A stretch of DNA of 46,230 bases from Burkholderia sp. E7m39 (GTDB taxonomy: Bacteria; Pseudomonadota; Gammaproteobacteria; Burkholderiales; Burkholderiaceae). A model generated the notes under the pieces. That model was not told the origin of the DNA. It searched no databases and saw nothing but the letters and a program-made list of their open reading frames with translations. Below, piece by piece: positions 17,451 through 26,818 of the stretch; positions within the stretch are counted from its first letter, which is position 1; each line of letters opens with the position of its first letter. The stretch is taken from positions 1 to 46,230 of the forward strand of contig BBSL01000212.1 of assembly GCA_001319865.1 (NCBI GenBank), written 5' to 3'. The position numbers were made by a program, and so were the translations under genes.

Positions 17451-18081
17451 GTAGCCGTTGGAGCGGCGACTCGTTGGTGACATCGAAGCTCTTCTTGGCT
17501 GTCCGACGCTTTGTGGCATCGTCGTTCCAAAAGCTGAGCAAGCCGACGTGCTCGTGCACCTGTCGAACATGCTTTCCAATAACACCGCGCTGCTGCCCCT
17601 CATCGAGACGGCGGCAGCCTTTGACGACCTTAAGGCCTTGGCAAGGACGCCGAAGGTCACGCGATTGATGTTCGGCACAATCGATTTTCAGGTCGATACG
17701 GGCATCAAAGGCGATGGCGACGAACTCATCTACTTTCGTTCGCAACTAACCCTTGCATCGCGGATTGCCGGCATCGCCGCCCCGGTTGATGGGGTGACTA
17801 CAGCTATCGATGATGCAGAACTGCTTCGGCAAGACACGATTCGTGCGCGCAATCTCGGTTTTCGAGGCAAGCTGTGTATCCACCCGAAGCAACTAGCACC
17901 TGTTCACGCCGCCTTCCTTCCCGCTCCGGAGGAGCTCGACTGGGCGCAGCGAGTGACAAGCGCTGTCCGGGAAAGCGACGGTTCGGCGATTAGCGTCGAC
18001 GGAAAGATGGTAGATGCTCCTGTGATTGCTAAAGCGAAGGACATCTTGAACAACTCCTCCACGGAGCGGAGAAATCGCTGA
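17450..18081 (+). pseudogene. CitE/HpcH-family CoA lyase, 5'-truncated fusion remnant
   Basis: About 205 codons of a citrate lyase beta-like / citramalyl-CoA lyase are readable from 17458: DIEALLGCPTLCGIVVPKAE, LLPLIETAAAFDDLKALART, LMFGTIDFQVDTGIKGDGDE, then GFRGKLCIHPKQLAPVHAAF. The TIM-barrel acidic residues (E of LIETA, D of IDFQVD) are present. The first ~65 residues of the family, including the opening R-x-R region, are missing, and a TAG precedes the frame. An out-of-frame VGAATRW just upstream suggests a further small indel. It is joined directly to the MFS fragment by an apparent deletion. The product would resemble Ccl of the itaconate pathway. Confidence 0.8.
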
Positions 18082-18109
18082 GCGCGCTGACGTGCCCAGC
18101 AACTCGAAA

Positions 18110-18204
18110 CCGTTGCGGTCCAGCGATAAGCCACCTGGCGGCGGAGAAACCCGCGCGTCGACGATATTCACGCGCTGCGGCACGCGAGCTTTGTTGAACG
18201 CCAT
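18110..18204 (-). other. Possible N-terminal remnant of an unidentified gene
   Basis: From ATG 18204 the minus strand encodes about 30 residues of protein-like sequence (ARVPQRVNIVDARVSPPPGG, then LSLDRNGFELL) before running into antisense of the CitE fragment. The start recalls CmcJ-type hydroxylase/methyltransferase N-termini (a 'DAR...SLDR.GF' pattern), but this is only an impression. If real, it is a truncated end left by the same rearrangement. Confidence 0.25.
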
Positions 18205-18310
18205 TCATGACACTTTCGCTACAATCAACCTGGCGCACAGCTCAGTGCTGGAATCGGCGACAACGGAGTGTCGACGCTGCGGAGCGCCCTCCTTCTGATA
18301 CATACTGGCG

Positions 18311-19273
18311 ATGGACATCAAGCACCTGCAACTTTTTTCCGACATCGTCGAGGCGGGCAGCCTCAGCAAGGTCTGTGCATCGCGGGGCATCGCCCAATCC
18401 GCCCTCAGCAAGCTCATCGCCACACTCGAAAGCGAATTCGGCGCCAAGCTGTTCTATCGCACCGGCCGCGGTGTGGTGCTGACGGAATTCGGACAATCCA
18501 TCATGCCGCGGGTGAAGTCGCTGCTAGGCGAATTCGAGTTACTGAAAAGCGAGATCACCGACCGCGCCGACGTGCCCAGCGGCCCCGTCAGACTGGCGCT
18601 GCAGGCGTCCATCACACAGCATATTGTCGGCCCGCTGTTCCGGCAGGTGCGAGCCGATTATCCGAAGATCGAACTGCGCTTGATGGAAGGCTTCGCCGGC
18701 AATATCGAAGACGCGCTTGCGAACGGCCGCACGGATGTGGGTGTTTTCTCGCGATATGGCGATCGTCTCCACAAGACGGACGAACCGCTCGCCACCGACG
18801 AACTGTATCTGGTTGCCCCTGCCGGGGACCCCAACATCGCCAGCCCGAGTTGCCCGTTCGCGCATGCCGCCGCTTTGCCGCTCGTGCTGCCCGGCGCGCC
18901 AGACGGGTTTCACATGATGTTGCTGGATGAAGCAAAGAAAGTGGGCGTGTCCCTGAACACCCAGATCGAGGTCGACTCGCTCACGGCAATGCGCGAAGTC
19001 GTCGCCAATGGCGCCGCATATACGATCCTGACCAGGCAAGCCGTTGAAGTGGACCTTCGGCTCGGGCGGATCGGGGTCAGCCGCATCGTCGACCCCGTGC
19101 TGACACGGACATTGGTACTGGCCACCAGCACCCAGCGCCCGCTGACCCACGCGAGCCGGACAGTCATCAGCCTGATCCGGAAGTTGACGCAAACCAGTGC
19201 ACCCGTCGAGCCGCAGACAGCAACGGCCAAGCAACCGCCCGCCGGCACGCGACGTCGCAACCCGCGGTCATGA
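18311..19273 (+). CDS. LysR-family transcriptional regulator
   Basis: 320 aa. N-terminal winged HTH ([40 protein letters not shown]), then the type 2 periplasmic-binding-like effector domain ([40 protein letters not shown] segment). The C-terminus has a basic Pro/Arg-rich tail ([17 protein letters not shown]). The gene faces the aldolase operon and overlaps its end: its last codon TCA and stop TGA at 19268-19273 share bases with the aldolase stop. It is not divergent from the operon, so it may regulate it from a distance or act on the decayed itaconate genes upstream. Ligand unknown. Confidence 0.9.
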   Translation: MDIKHLQLFSDIVEAGSLSKVCASRGIAQSALSKLIATLESEFGAKLFYRTGRGVVLTEFGQSIMPRVKSLLGEFELLKSEITDRADVPSGPVRLALQASITQHIVGPLFRQVRADYPKIELRLMEGFAGNIEDALANGRTDVGVFSRYGDRLHKTDEPLATDELYLVAPAGDPNIASPSCPFAHAAALPLVLPGAPDGFHMMLLDEAKKVGVSLNTQIEVDSLTAMREVVANGAAYTILTRQAVEVDLRLGRIGVSRIVDPVLTRTLVLATSTQRPLTHASRTVISLIRKLTQTSAPVEPQTATAKQPPAGTRRRNPRS

Positions 19274-20302
19274 GGCGCGGGCCTCTGCGCTCGCGCGCCG
19301 GCGCAAGAGATCGAGCGCGACATCGACGATCATGTCCTCCTGGCCGCCTACCATGCGACGTTTGCCGAGTTCCACCAGGATGTCGACGGATTTGATACCG
19401 TATTTCGCCGCGGCTGCCTCCGCATGCCGGAGAAAACTGGAATACACGCCCGCGTAGCCCAGTGCCAGCGTTTCGCGGTCGACGCGCACGGGACGGTCTT
19501 GCAGCGGCCGGACAAGGTCGTCGGCCGCATCCATCAGGCCGAACAGGTCGCAGCCGTGGTCCCAGCCCAAACGATCGGCGGCGGCGATGAAGACCTCCAG
19601 CGGCGCGTTGCCCGCGCCTGCGCCCATGCCGGCCAGGCTCGCATCGACCCGGTCGCACCCTTCCTCCACGGCCACGATCGAGTTCGCGACGCCGAGCGAC
19701 AGATTGTGATGCGCATGAATGCCCACTTCCGTGCTGGCGTCGAGCACGTCCTTCAACGCGCGAACCCGATGACGGACGTCCTCCATGCCGAGCGCCCCGC
19801 CAGAATCGACCACGTAGACACAGGTCGCTCCATAGCGCTCCATCAGGCTGGCCTGCTCGGCCAGCTTCGCGGGTGTGGTCATGTGACTCATCATCAGGAA
19901 ACCGACCGTATCCATGCCGAGTTCTCGCGCGGTCTCGATGTGCTGCTTCGCCACGTCCGCTTCCGTGCAGTGCGTGGCGACCCGGACTACACGGGCGCCC
20001 GCCGCGTAGGCTTCCTTCAGATCGTGGACGGTGCCGATGCCGGGTAGCAGAAGTGTGGCGATCCTCGCCTGCTTTACGACGCCGGCCACGGCCTCGATCC
20101 ATTCGAGGTCGGTGTGCGCGCCGAAACCGTAGTTGAAGCTCGACCCTTGCAAACCGTCGCCATGCGCGACTTCGATTGAGTGAACGCCGGCCTCGTCGAG
20201 CGCTTTGGCGATCGTCCTGACCTGCTCCACGCTGTACTGATGACGGATGGCGTGACTGCCATCGCGCAGCGTGACGTCGGACACGTAAATCTTCTTGCTC
20301 AT
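19268..20302 (-). CDS. 4-hydroxy-2-oxovalerate aldolase
   Basis: 344 aa, DmpG/MhpE/BphI type. It splits 4-hydroxy-2-oxovalerate into pyruvate and acetaldehyde at the end of meta-cleavage pathways, and normally forms a channelling complex with the acylating acetaldehyde dehydrogenase encoded just upstream. Seen: N-terminal [18 protein letters not shown] with the catalytic R-D pair, metal-binding [14 protein letters not shown], and [21 protein letters not shown] 20302 is preferred to an in-frame start 15 bp upstream because AAGGAG lies just before it. Last gene of the nine-gene operon. Confidence 0.95.
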   Translation of the reverse strand: MSKKIYVSDVTLRDGSHAIRHQYSVEQVRTIAKALDEAGVHSIEVAHGDGLQGSSFNYGFGAHTDLEWIEAVAGVVKQARIATLLLPGIGTVHDLKEAYAAGARVVRVATHCTEADVAKQHIETARELGMDTVGFLMMSHMTTPAKLAEQASLMERYGATCVYVVDSGGALGMEDVRHRVRALKDVLDASTEVGIHAHHNLSLGVANSIVAVEEGCDRVDASLAGMGAGAGNAPLEVFIAAADRLGWDHGCDLFGLMDAADDLVRPLQDRPVRVDRETLALGYAGVYSSFLRHAEAAAAKYGIKSVDILVELGKRRMVGGQEDMIVDVALDLLRRRASAEARAS

Positions 20303-20313
20303 GTTCGGCTCCT

Positions 20314-21273
20314 TCAAATGGCAGTCACAGATTGTTCAATCACGCTCGCGGCAATCCGGCCGGCGATCTGTTCGGCTGTCGACAGCGCCGCGCTGGTCAT
20401 GATGTCCAGGTTCCCGGCGTAAGCAGGCAGGTAATGCGCGGCCCCTTCGACTTCCAGCAGCACCGTTGTCTTGAGACCGTTCACCCGGCCGATTCCCGGC
20501 ACGTTCAGGTCGTGCACGCGGTCGAACTGGACATCCTGTTTGAGCCGGTAGCCGGGCACGTAGCGTTGCACGGCCGCCTCCATCTCGTCGATGGACGCCG
20601 CCACCCGGGCTTCATCCGTCTCTTCGCTCAGGCAATAGACCGTGTCGCGCATCATGAGCGGCGGTTCGGCGGGGTTGAGAACGATGATCGCCTTGCCGCG
20701 CCCGGCGCCGCCCACCGTCTGGATCGCACGGGAGGTCGTCTCGGTGAATTCGTCGATGTTCGCTCGGGTGCCCGGTCCCGCCGAGCGGCTGGAGATGCTG
20801 GCAACGATCTCCGCGTAATGGACTGTCGCCACCCGCGACACGGCTGCCACGATGGGAATGGTGGCCTGTCCGCCGCAAGTGACCATGTTGACGTTCGGCG
20901 CATCGAGGCAGCTGTCGCCGTTGACGACGGGCACACAATATGGCCCGATGGCTGCCGGCGTCAGGTCCACCATCCGTATGCCAGGCTTGCGTTCGCGCAG
21001 GAAGCGGTCGTTGGCGATGTGCGCGGCGGCGCTGGTGGCGTCGAACACGAGCTCGACGTCGGCGAACGCGGGCAACCGCACCAGTCCCTCCACGCCTTCG
21101 TGCGTCGTCGCCACACCAAGGCGGGCCGCGCGCGCCAGTCCTTCTGATTGCGGGTCGATGCCGACCATGGCCGCCAGTTCCACGTTGCGCCCATGCCGCA
21201 GTATCTTGACCATCAGATCCGTGCCGATGTTGCCACTGCCAATGATGGCAGCCTTGACCTTTTTCGTTGACAT
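20314..21273 (-). CDS. Acetaldehyde dehydrogenase (acylating)
   Basis: 319 aa, DmpF/MhpF/BphJ type. It oxidises acetaldehyde with NAD+ and CoA to acetyl-CoA and partners the aldolase downstream (11-bp gap). Seen: Rossmann motif [14 protein letters not shown] at residues 8-21, catalytic Cys133 in [15 protein letters not shown], and the conserved [20 protein letters not shown]. Length and order are typical. Confidence 0.95.
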   Translation of the reverse strand: MSTKKVKAAIIGSGNIGTDLMVKILRHGRNVELAAMVGIDPQSEGLARAARLGVATTHEGVEGLVRLPAFADVELVFDATSAAAHIANDRFLRERKPGIRMVDLTPAAIGPYCVPVVNGDSCLDAPNVNMVTCGGQATIPIVAAVSRVATVHYAEIVASISSRSAGPGTRANIDEFTETTSRAIQTVGGAGRGKAIIVLNPAEPPLMMRDTVYCLSEETDEARVAASIDEMEAAVQRYVPGYRLKQDVQFDRVHDLNVPGIGRVNGLKTTVLLEVEGAAHYLPAYAGNLDIMTSAALSTAEQIAGRIAASVIEQSVTAI

Positions 21274-21287
21274 GCAGTGCTCTCCGT

Positions 21288-22082
21288 TCAGTTGGCGGAA
21301 AAGGCCGTCCGGACGACGCCCAGGCCCGCAATGGTGGTTTCGATGAGGTCACCCGGCTCGACGGTGACCATGGGACCCAGCGCACCCGTCATGATGACGT
21401 CGCCCGCCTGCAGCGGCCGGCCGACTTCCATCATCTTGCGGGCCAGCCAAAGGGCGGCGTTCAGCGGATGACCGAGGCAGGCAGCGCCCACACCCAGCGA
21501 GACAACCTTGCCCTTGCGCTCCATCAGCATTCCGCAGGTGCGCAGGTCCACCTCCGACAGCTTGCGTGGCTGTGTGCCGAGTGCATACAGACCGGACGAC
21601 GCGTTATCGGCGACCGTATCCAGCAAGCGGATGTCCCAATCCCTGATCCGGCTGCCGACGATTTCGACGGCGGGCAGAACGTAGGCGATCGCCGAGATCA
21701 GTTGCGACAGCGTCACCTCTACGCTGTCCAGATCGCGCTCCAGCACCACGGCCACTTCGGCCTCGACCTTCGGCTGCAACACGCGCCCGGGCGCCACTTC
21801 CTCGTCGGGGGCGAGTTCCATGTCGGCGAACAGCATGCCGAAGTCGGGCGCATCGACGCCGAGTTGCTGCTGCACCGACTTCGAGGTCAGGCCAATCTTG
21901 CGACCGGTCAGACGTCGTCCGCTTTCGAGTGCATGGCGCGTGTTGATCTCCTGAACGGCGTAGGCGCCGTCGATACCCATCCCGGCCATTTCGTGCCGCA
22001 CCGGCGAGAGCGGCTGTCGCTTCAGGGCGGCGTCGCGAAGCGAGGTCGCCAACCGGTGCAGTACCGAGCTATCCATCGTCAT
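21288..22082 (-). CDS. 2-oxopent-4-enoate hydratase-like enzyme
   Basis: 264 aa, fumarylacetoacetase-like fold, DmpE/MhpD/BphH group. It adds water to 2-hydroxypenta-2,4-dienoate to give 4-hydroxy-2-oxovalerate, the aldolase substrate. Seen: [30 protein letters not shown], the metal-binding acidic segment [14 protein letters not shown], and PALEIVGSRI-like [14 protein letters not shown]. 4-oxalocrotonate decarboxylases share this fold and remain an alternative. ATG 22082 is chosen over the ATG 6 bp upstream because GAGGAG would abut the latter. Confidence 0.88.
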   Translation of the reverse strand: MTMDSSVLHRLATSLRDAALKRQPLSPVRHEMAGMGIDGAYAVQEINTRHALESGRRLTGRKIGLTSKSVQQQLGVDAPDFGMLFADMELAPDEEVAPGRVLQPKVEAEVAVVLERDLDSVEVTLSQLISAIAYVLPAVEIVGSRIRDWDIRLLDTVADNASSGLYALGTQPRKLSEVDLRTCGMLMERKGKVVSLGVGAACLGHPLNAALWLARKMMEVGRPLQAGDVIMTGALGPMVTVEPGDLIETTIAGLGVVRTAFSAN

Positions 22083-22092
22083 GGGCATCTCC

Positions 22093-22386
22093 TCAAAGCG
22101 GCGGGTTCAGGTTGTCGGCGCAGGCGAAGACGAGCTTCCACGGCTTCATCACGATTCCACGGAACAGCGACGCTCGCGCGAACGGGTCGTCGGCGGCGAG
22201 CCTGGCTGCTTCGCTCTCGTTGGCAACCTCGTAGACGAACAGCCCGCCGCTGCCGTCGGCGAACGGGCCTGCGATGACCAACCGTCCCTGTTGCAACAGA
22301 TCCTGCAGGTACGCGCGATGGGCGGGCCTGAACTGGGCGAGCCGCTCAGGTTCGTCGGAATATTCGATAAAGGCTGCAAATTTCAT
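22093..22386 (-). CDS. YciI-like protein
   Basis: 97 aa, ferredoxin-like fold of the YciI family: [60 protein letters not shown]. Family members have a conserved His/Asp pocket and are often encoded with catabolic enzymes as putative small isomerases, hydrolases or dehydrochlorinases, but most have no proven reaction. Sits 10 bp from both neighbours (hydratase and TRAP permease), so it is part of the operon. Confidence 0.85.
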   Translation of the reverse strand: MKFAAFIEYSDEPERLAQFRPAHRAYLQDLLQQGRLVIAGPFADGSGGLFVYEVANESEAARLAADDPFARASLFRGIVMKPWKLVFACADNLNPPL

Positions 22387-22395
22387 GTCGGTGAC

Positions 22396-24300
22396 TCAGT
22401 GAGAAAGGAATCCGATGGAAATCCAGGGCACGGCGGCGACCACCAGCGTGCCGACGATCAGGGAGATCAGATAGCGCCAGATATGGCGCGCGCCGTCGCC
22501 CGGCTTGGTGCGGCTGATCGCGCAAGCGGCGTAGTAGCCGACGCCGAACGGCGGCGCGAACAGGCCAATGCCCATCGCGAGAACCACGACCATCGAGTAA
22601 TGCACCTCGTGGATGCCTAGCTGCCGCGCGATGGGGAACAGCAGCGGGCCAAACAGGACAATGGCGGGAATCCCCTCCAGCACGCTGCCGAGCAGGACGA
22701 ACGCCACGATGGAGACCGCGATGAACGCAGCCGCGCCGCCCGGCAGCTTTGCCATCCCGGCGGCAAGGTCGCTCGCGAAGCCCGACTGCGTGAGCGACCA
22801 CGCCATGCCCGTCGCCGTTCCAATGATCAACAGGATCGCGCCCGACAGCGCCGCCGTGTCGACGAGCGCCGGCCAGATCCGCCGGATGTCGAACTTCCGG
22901 TACACCAGCAGCCCGACGACGATTGCGTAGACGATGCCGAGTGTCGATACCTCCGTCGCCGTCGCCACGCCTTCCACGACAGCCGCGCGAATGACGAACG
23001 GCAGCGCCAGCGCGGGGAACGCCACCAGCAGGCTCTCGCCGACCGCTCGCCAGCTTGCGCGCGGACTGCATGCGGCGCCCGCCTTGCGTGAACGCCACCA
23101 CACCACCCCTGCGAGCATGGCGGCCAGCACGACGCCCGGCAGCAGGCCGGCCGTGAACAGGTCAGCAATGGAAATGCCGGTGACGGAGCCGATAGTGATC
23201 AACACGAGGCTAGGCGGCACGGTCTCGGTCTGGGCGCCCGTGGCCGCCAGCAGTGCCAGCATCTCGCCGTCGTCCGCGCCGCGCTTCTTCATTTCCGGAA
23301 AAAGCGCGGGCGCGACGGCTGCCATGTCCGCCGCCTTCGCGCCCGAAATGCCCGACACCAGATACATTGCGCCGATCAGCACGTAGGACAGTCCGCCCCG
23401 AACATGTCCAAGGAGATTGGCGAGGAACTGCACCATGGCTCGCGCCATCGAGGTCATCTCGATCAGCATGCCGAGGAAGACGAACAGCGGCACCGCCAGC
23501 AGGATCAGGTGCGACATGCCTTCATCCATCCGCCCGACCACGACGATGGTCGGCGTCGACGTGGTGAGCGACAGATAACCGATCGTCGCGAGTCCGAACG
23601 AAAATGCGATGGGCACGCCGGAGAACACGAGCAGCCCCACCATGCCGACGAAGAACAACAGGAGATTCGCATTGCCCAGCTGCTGCAACAGGGGCTGCAA
23701 CTGCACGAGCCCGACCACGACCGCGCCGCACACGACGAGTGCCGCGAGCACCGCGCGCGGTCTGGCCGTCGTCAGCAACCGCACTACGCTCATCGCCAGG
23801 ATCAGCACGATGCCGACGGGCAGCGCGGCGGCACGCCATGCGTTGGAGATGTCCAGCGCCGGCATGGTGACCAGGGTCTCTTCGCTGGCGAACTCGTAAG
23901 CAGGAGCCGCTACCAGTGCCAGCCACGTTAGCGCGGCGACCGTTGCGACGAGTTCGAACAGGCTGCGCCATTCCGGCCCCGCCTTGTCGACCAGCGCTGT
24001 CATGCGCATATGGCTGCCGCGTCGGAAGGCCACCGCCGATCCGAGCATGATCAGCCAGATGAACAGCAGCGATGCCAGTTCATCGACCCACACCAGCGGC
24101 GTATGCAGAACATATCGGCTCACCACGCCGCTAAACAGCACGCCGACCTCGGCAACCACCAGCAGGGCGGACGGCACCTCGGTCACGACGCCGAGCGCCT
24201 TGTCCACGCGTCGCAGCGCCCGGGCCGGCGAGCCAACTCGCACTTCGTCCGCCACGGAATCTGCACCGCACGGAGCCGCTTCGACAATATGGTTGGACAT
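22396..24300 (-). CDS. TRAP transporter fused permease (DctQ-DctM)
   Basis: 634 aa, inner membrane. Residues ~45-190 form the four-helix small subunit DctQ (VVSRYVLHTPLVWVDELASL, AFRRGSHMRMTALVDKAGPE). From ~200 the large DctM subunit follows (LLLFFVGMVGLLVFSGVPIA, LVFLGMLIEMTSMARAMVQF-like, GAKAADMAAVAPALFPEMKK, and VSTLGIVYAIVVGLLVYRKF). The two are usually separate genes; fusions are known. It uses the ion gradient to import an organic acid delivered by the DctP protein encoded in the same operon. Confidence 0.93.
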   Translation of the reverse strand: MSNHIVEAAPCGADSVADEVRVGSPARALRRVDKALGVVTEVPSALLVVAEVGVLFSGVVSRYVLHTPLVWVDELASLLFIWLIMLGSAVAFRRGSHMRMTALVDKAGPEWRSLFELVATVAALTWLALVAAPAYEFASEETLVTMPALDISNAWRAAALPVGIVLILAMSVVRLLTTARPRAVLAALVVCGAVVVGLVQLQPLLQQLGNANLLLFFVGMVGLLVFSGVPIAFSFGLATIGYLSLTTSTPTIVVVGRMDEGMSHLILLAVPLFVFLGMLIEMTSMARAMVQFLANLLGHVRGGLSYVLIGAMYLVSGISGAKAADMAAVAPALFPEMKKRGADDGEMLALLAATGAQTETVPPSLVLITIGSVTGISIADLFTAGLLPGVVLAAMLAGVVWWRSRKAGAACSPRASWRAVGESLLVAFPALALPFVIRAAVVEGVATATEVSTLGIVYAIVVGLLVYRKFDIRRIWPALVDTAALSGAILLIIGTATGMAWSLTQSGFASDLAAGMAKLPGGAAAFIAVSIVAFVLLGSVLEGIPAIVLFGPLLFPIARQLGIHEVHYSMVVVLAMGIGLFAPPFGVGYYAACAISRTKPGDGARHIWRYLISLIVGTLVVAAVPWISIGFLSH

Positions 24301-24309
24301 GATGCCCCC

Positions 24310-24834
24310 TTACTTTTGCGGCAATCCAAGCACGTTGGCCTGAATCTCAGGATCGGTGAAGCGTTCGAGACGCTCCGGATACACGGTGACGGTGATCTCG
24401 CATGAGCCTGTCCCGACGGTCAGTCCGAGCAGATGCCCGCCCGTCGCCTCGAAGGTGCCGCCCGTCACCGTGCCATGTGCGTGAATGGACGGCTTGCCTT
24501 CCTTCCACGCGATGGAGCCGGTCATGTTCGCCATCTCGACGTTGTGAAACGTCTTCGGGTCGAACTGCTTGCGGTTGAAGTCGTAGAAACCGAAAGTCGC
24601 TTCCGACATGAACCCGATGCCGACGAAACTCGCAGCGGGAATCTTCTCGTCGCGCGCCAGTTGCTCCAGGCTCTGCATGACGTTGTCGCCGTGCCGGAGC
24701 ACCATCAGATAGCCGGTCGGGGTTTTCATGAATTTCCCTTTGAGCTCGGGCGTCTGCGCGCCGCCGCTCGTCGCCATGCAGGAAAGGGTGAGACCAAGTG
24801 TCAGGACAGAAATCGCGCGCTTCACAACATTCAT
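24310..24834 (-). CDS. Exported PPC/DUF296-domain protein
   Basis: 174 aa. The first ~26 residues are a signal peptide (MNVVKRAISVLTLGLTLSCM, then ATSGGAQT). The rest is a PPC (plants and prokaryotes conserved, DUF296) domain: TGYLMVLRHGDNVMQSLEQL, AASFVGIGFMSEATFGFYDF, and the conserved His cluster in KPSIHAHGTVTGGTFEATGG followed by HLL. PPC proteins are usually cytoplasmic or DNA-linked, so export is unusual. It lies between the TRAP permease and binding-protein genes, so it may act on the substrate in the periplasm. ATG 24834 with CAGGAGACATC upstream is chosen over a start 54 bp earlier. Confidence 0.85.
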   Translation of the reverse strand: MNVVKRAISVLTLGLTLSCMATSGGAQTPELKGKFMKTPTGYLMVLRHGDNVMQSLEQLARDEKIPAASFVGIGFMSEATFGFYDFNRKQFDPKTFHNVEMANMTGSIAWKEGKPSIHAHGTVTGGTFEATGGHLLGLTVGTGSCEITVTVYPERLERFTDPEIQANVLGLPQK

Positions 24835-24924
24835 GATGTCTCCTGGAATTCGAGTGCGAGCGCCGCCGTGGCAGTGGCGAATTGCCACCAGCCATCGGTA
24901 CGCCGGATGGGAAATCGGGGAGGA

Positions 24925-25962
24925 CTACGCGAGCCTGCCTGCGTACTTCTCCAGCAAGGCCCAGCTCGTGGCCGGGAATTTCTGCTGCCAGCCCGTGTAG
25001 AAGCCGACCTCGCTCAGATGCTTGCGGAAGGCTTTGATGTCAGGCTGATTGAAGGCCATCCCGCGCCCCTTCAGTTCGTCTCGCAGGCGCGTGTTCAGCG
25101 CCTCGACTGCCTGGCGTTGCTTCACGGCATAAGCGTCGAACGTTGCGGCTGCGAGTTGCCGCAGGTCCTCGGGCAGCGCGTTCCACGTGCGCAGGTTGGC
25201 CACAAGCCAGAACCCGTCCCAAACGTGCGATGTGAGAGAGCAGTACTTCTGGACCTCGTACAGTTTCTGCGTCTGCAGGATGGTGAGCGGATTCTCCTGC
25301 CCATCGACGACTTTCGTCTGCAGCGCTGTGTACGTCTCCGCCATGTTGATGCCGGCGGGCGCTGCGCCGAAGGCTTTGAACATCGTCGTGAGCGCGGGGC
25401 TGAGCGGAACCCGGATCTTGAAGCCGTTCAGGTCTTGCGGCGCGCTGATCTGCCGGCTGCTGCTGGTTACCTGGCGAAAGCCGTGGTCCCATATTTTTGG
25501 CATCGGCATCAGGTTGACTTTCGCGAACTCGCTGCGGATATGCGCGCCCAGTTCACCGTCCATGGCGCTCCACACCTGGTCGTAGCCAGGGAAAGCGAAG
25601 CCGATCCCGCTGATGGACGCTGCCGGCACCAACGTGCCCCAGATGAGGCCCGCCGTGCTAACGAAGTCGATCGCGCCGGCACGTACCTGCGAGATCATGT
25701 CGGTGTCGTTGCCCAGCTGACTGCTGGGAAACACACGTATATTCAGCCGTCCGTTCGACGCGCGGGCAATCTCGGCCGCCGCGGCGGTCAGGTTGACGGT
25801 GGTCGGATGGGTGGCGTCGAGTGCGATGCCGAGCTTGTAGTTATAGACCTGCCCGGCTGCGCGCGCAGGCCTGCCGGCCATCAGGCCGGACGCGGCGCAG
25901 GCCGCCGCCATGGCAAAACCGTGCTTGAGCGCCAGACGGCGCCCGCTGTTGAATCCGCTCAT
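24925..25962 (-). CDS. TRAP transporter substrate-binding protein (DctP)
   Basis: 345 aa, periplasmic. The leader carries a twin-arginine-like GRRLALK followed by a hydrophobic stretch (FAMAAACAASGLMAGRPARA), so Tat export is possible. Mature protein is typical DctP: YKLGIALDATHPTTVNLTAA, RVFPSSQLGNDTDMISQVRA, the ligand-carboxylate Arg region LNGFKIRVPLSPALTTMFKA, then INMAETYTALQTKVVDGQEN. ATG 25962 is preferred to the GTG just before it (GGAG 7 nt upstream). The ligand is not predictable from sequence. Confidence 0.93.
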   Translation of the reverse strand: MSGFNSGRRLALKHGFAMAAACAASGLMAGRPARAAGQVYNYKLGIALDATHPTTVNLTAAAAEIARASNGRLNIRVFPSSQLGNDTDMISQVRAGAIDFVSTAGLIWGTLVPAASISGIGFAFPGYDQVWSAMDGELGAHIRSEFAKVNLMPMPKIWDHGFRQVTSSSRQISAPQDLNGFKIRVPLSPALTTMFKAFGAAPAGINMAETYTALQTKVVDGQENPLTILQTQKLYEVQKYCSLTSHVWDGFWLVANLRTWNALPEDLRQLAAATFDAYAVKQRQAVEALNTRLRDELKGRGMAFNQPDIKAFRKHLSEVGFYTGWQQKFPATSWALLEKYAGRLA

Positions 25963-26067
25963 CACTTGTCTCCTTCGACCAGAATCGGCGCTTCAGCGCC
26001 TGACTCTGGTCCCATGCAACCTTGTTGGTGGTCTGTTTTTTGTGTCTGGCGATACGGCGTCGGTGAC

Positions 26068-26409
26068 CTATGCGGCCCGCGCCGGCCGGGCTTCCCGGCC
26101 ACTGAGATACTTCGAGAAACTGCGCGCGCCGTCCCAGTCCTGGATCAACGTGAGCCGGCGCTTCAGGAACAGCCCATCCGCCACGCGTTCCGCGAACGCT
26201 TCGAAAGTGTCGGTCGGATCGTCGATCTCGAACACGAAGTAGACCTTGGCTTCCTCGTTGGACAGCCACGGTCCCGCGAGCAGCTTCAGATCGCCCGGCA
26301 GGTTGTGCGGGCGCACGCCCTGGCGCAGGTTTCCCAGGAAGTTCACGACGCCTTGCATCGTCTTCGGGGACATGTCGCGCAACCAGACTTCATTGAAGAA
26401 TTTCGGCAT
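26068..26409 (-). CDS. Hypothetical ~110-aa protein, paralogue of the next gene
   Basis: 113 aa. About half its residues match the neighbour at 26428-26742 in register: FFNEVWLRDMSPKTMQGVVN here against FLNEVWLGDIKPDVIEEAIT there, then AGPWLSNEEAKVYFVFEIDD against AGPWLSAEEAKVMFIFEIDD. The alternating pattern suggests a small alpha/beta barrel, perhaps like DUF3303 or muconolactone-isomerase folds. The C-terminus has an Arg/Ala tail. No signal peptide. Second gene of the operon; no function can be assigned. Confidence 0.75.
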   Translation of the reverse strand: MPKFFNEVWLRDMSPKTMQGVVNFLGNLRQGVRPHNLPGDLKLLAGPWLSNEEAKVYFVFEIDDPTDTFEAFAERVADGLFLKRRLTLIQDWDGARSFSKYLSGREARPARAA

Positions 26410-26427
26410 TTGTCTTTTCCTCTACGT

Positions 26428-26742
26428 TCAGAGCGACACGCGGTCGGTGTACGCCTTCATCTGGTCCCAGCCCGACAGCAGCGTGAGCTTGCGGCGCGCG
26501 AACAGTCCGCTGACCACGCGCTCCGCGTAGGCGTCGAACATGGTGGAAGGGTCGTCGATTTCGAAGATGAACATCACCTTCGCCTCCTCCGCGGAAAGCC
26601 ACGGGCCGGCAATCATTCGCAAATCAGGCGGCAGATTGCCGGGCTTCGTGCCGACGCTCAGATTGCCAAAGAAGGTAATCGCCTCTTCGATCACATCAGG
26701 CTTGATATCGCCAAGCCAGACTTCGTTGAGAAACAGGGGCAT
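26428..26742 (-). CDS. Hypothetical 104-aa protein, first gene of the TRAP/meta-cleavage operon
   Basis: 104 aa from ATG 26742, preceded by CTGGAGACATCA. Starts MPLFLNEVWLGDIKPD and is a paralogue of the gene 18 bp downstream, with conserved N-E-V-W, G-N-L, A-G-P-W-L-S-x-E-E-A-K-V and F-E-I-D-D-P motifs. No export signal. The conserved acidic and Trp residues could form an active site of a small cytoplasmic enzyme acting on the imported compound. I do not recognise the family with certainty. Confidence 0.75.
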   Translation of the reverse strand: MPLFLNEVWLGDIKPDVIEEAITFFGNLSVGTKPGNLPPDLRMIAGPWLSAEEAKVMFIFEIDDPSTMFDAYAERVVSGLFARRKLTLLSGWDQMKAYTDRVSL

Positions 26743-26818
26743 TGATGTCTCCAGGTCGATGGTCGGGCCGCATGGGATGCAGCGCGATGACCAAGCATAG
26801 GGAATCGCCGCCACGCGT

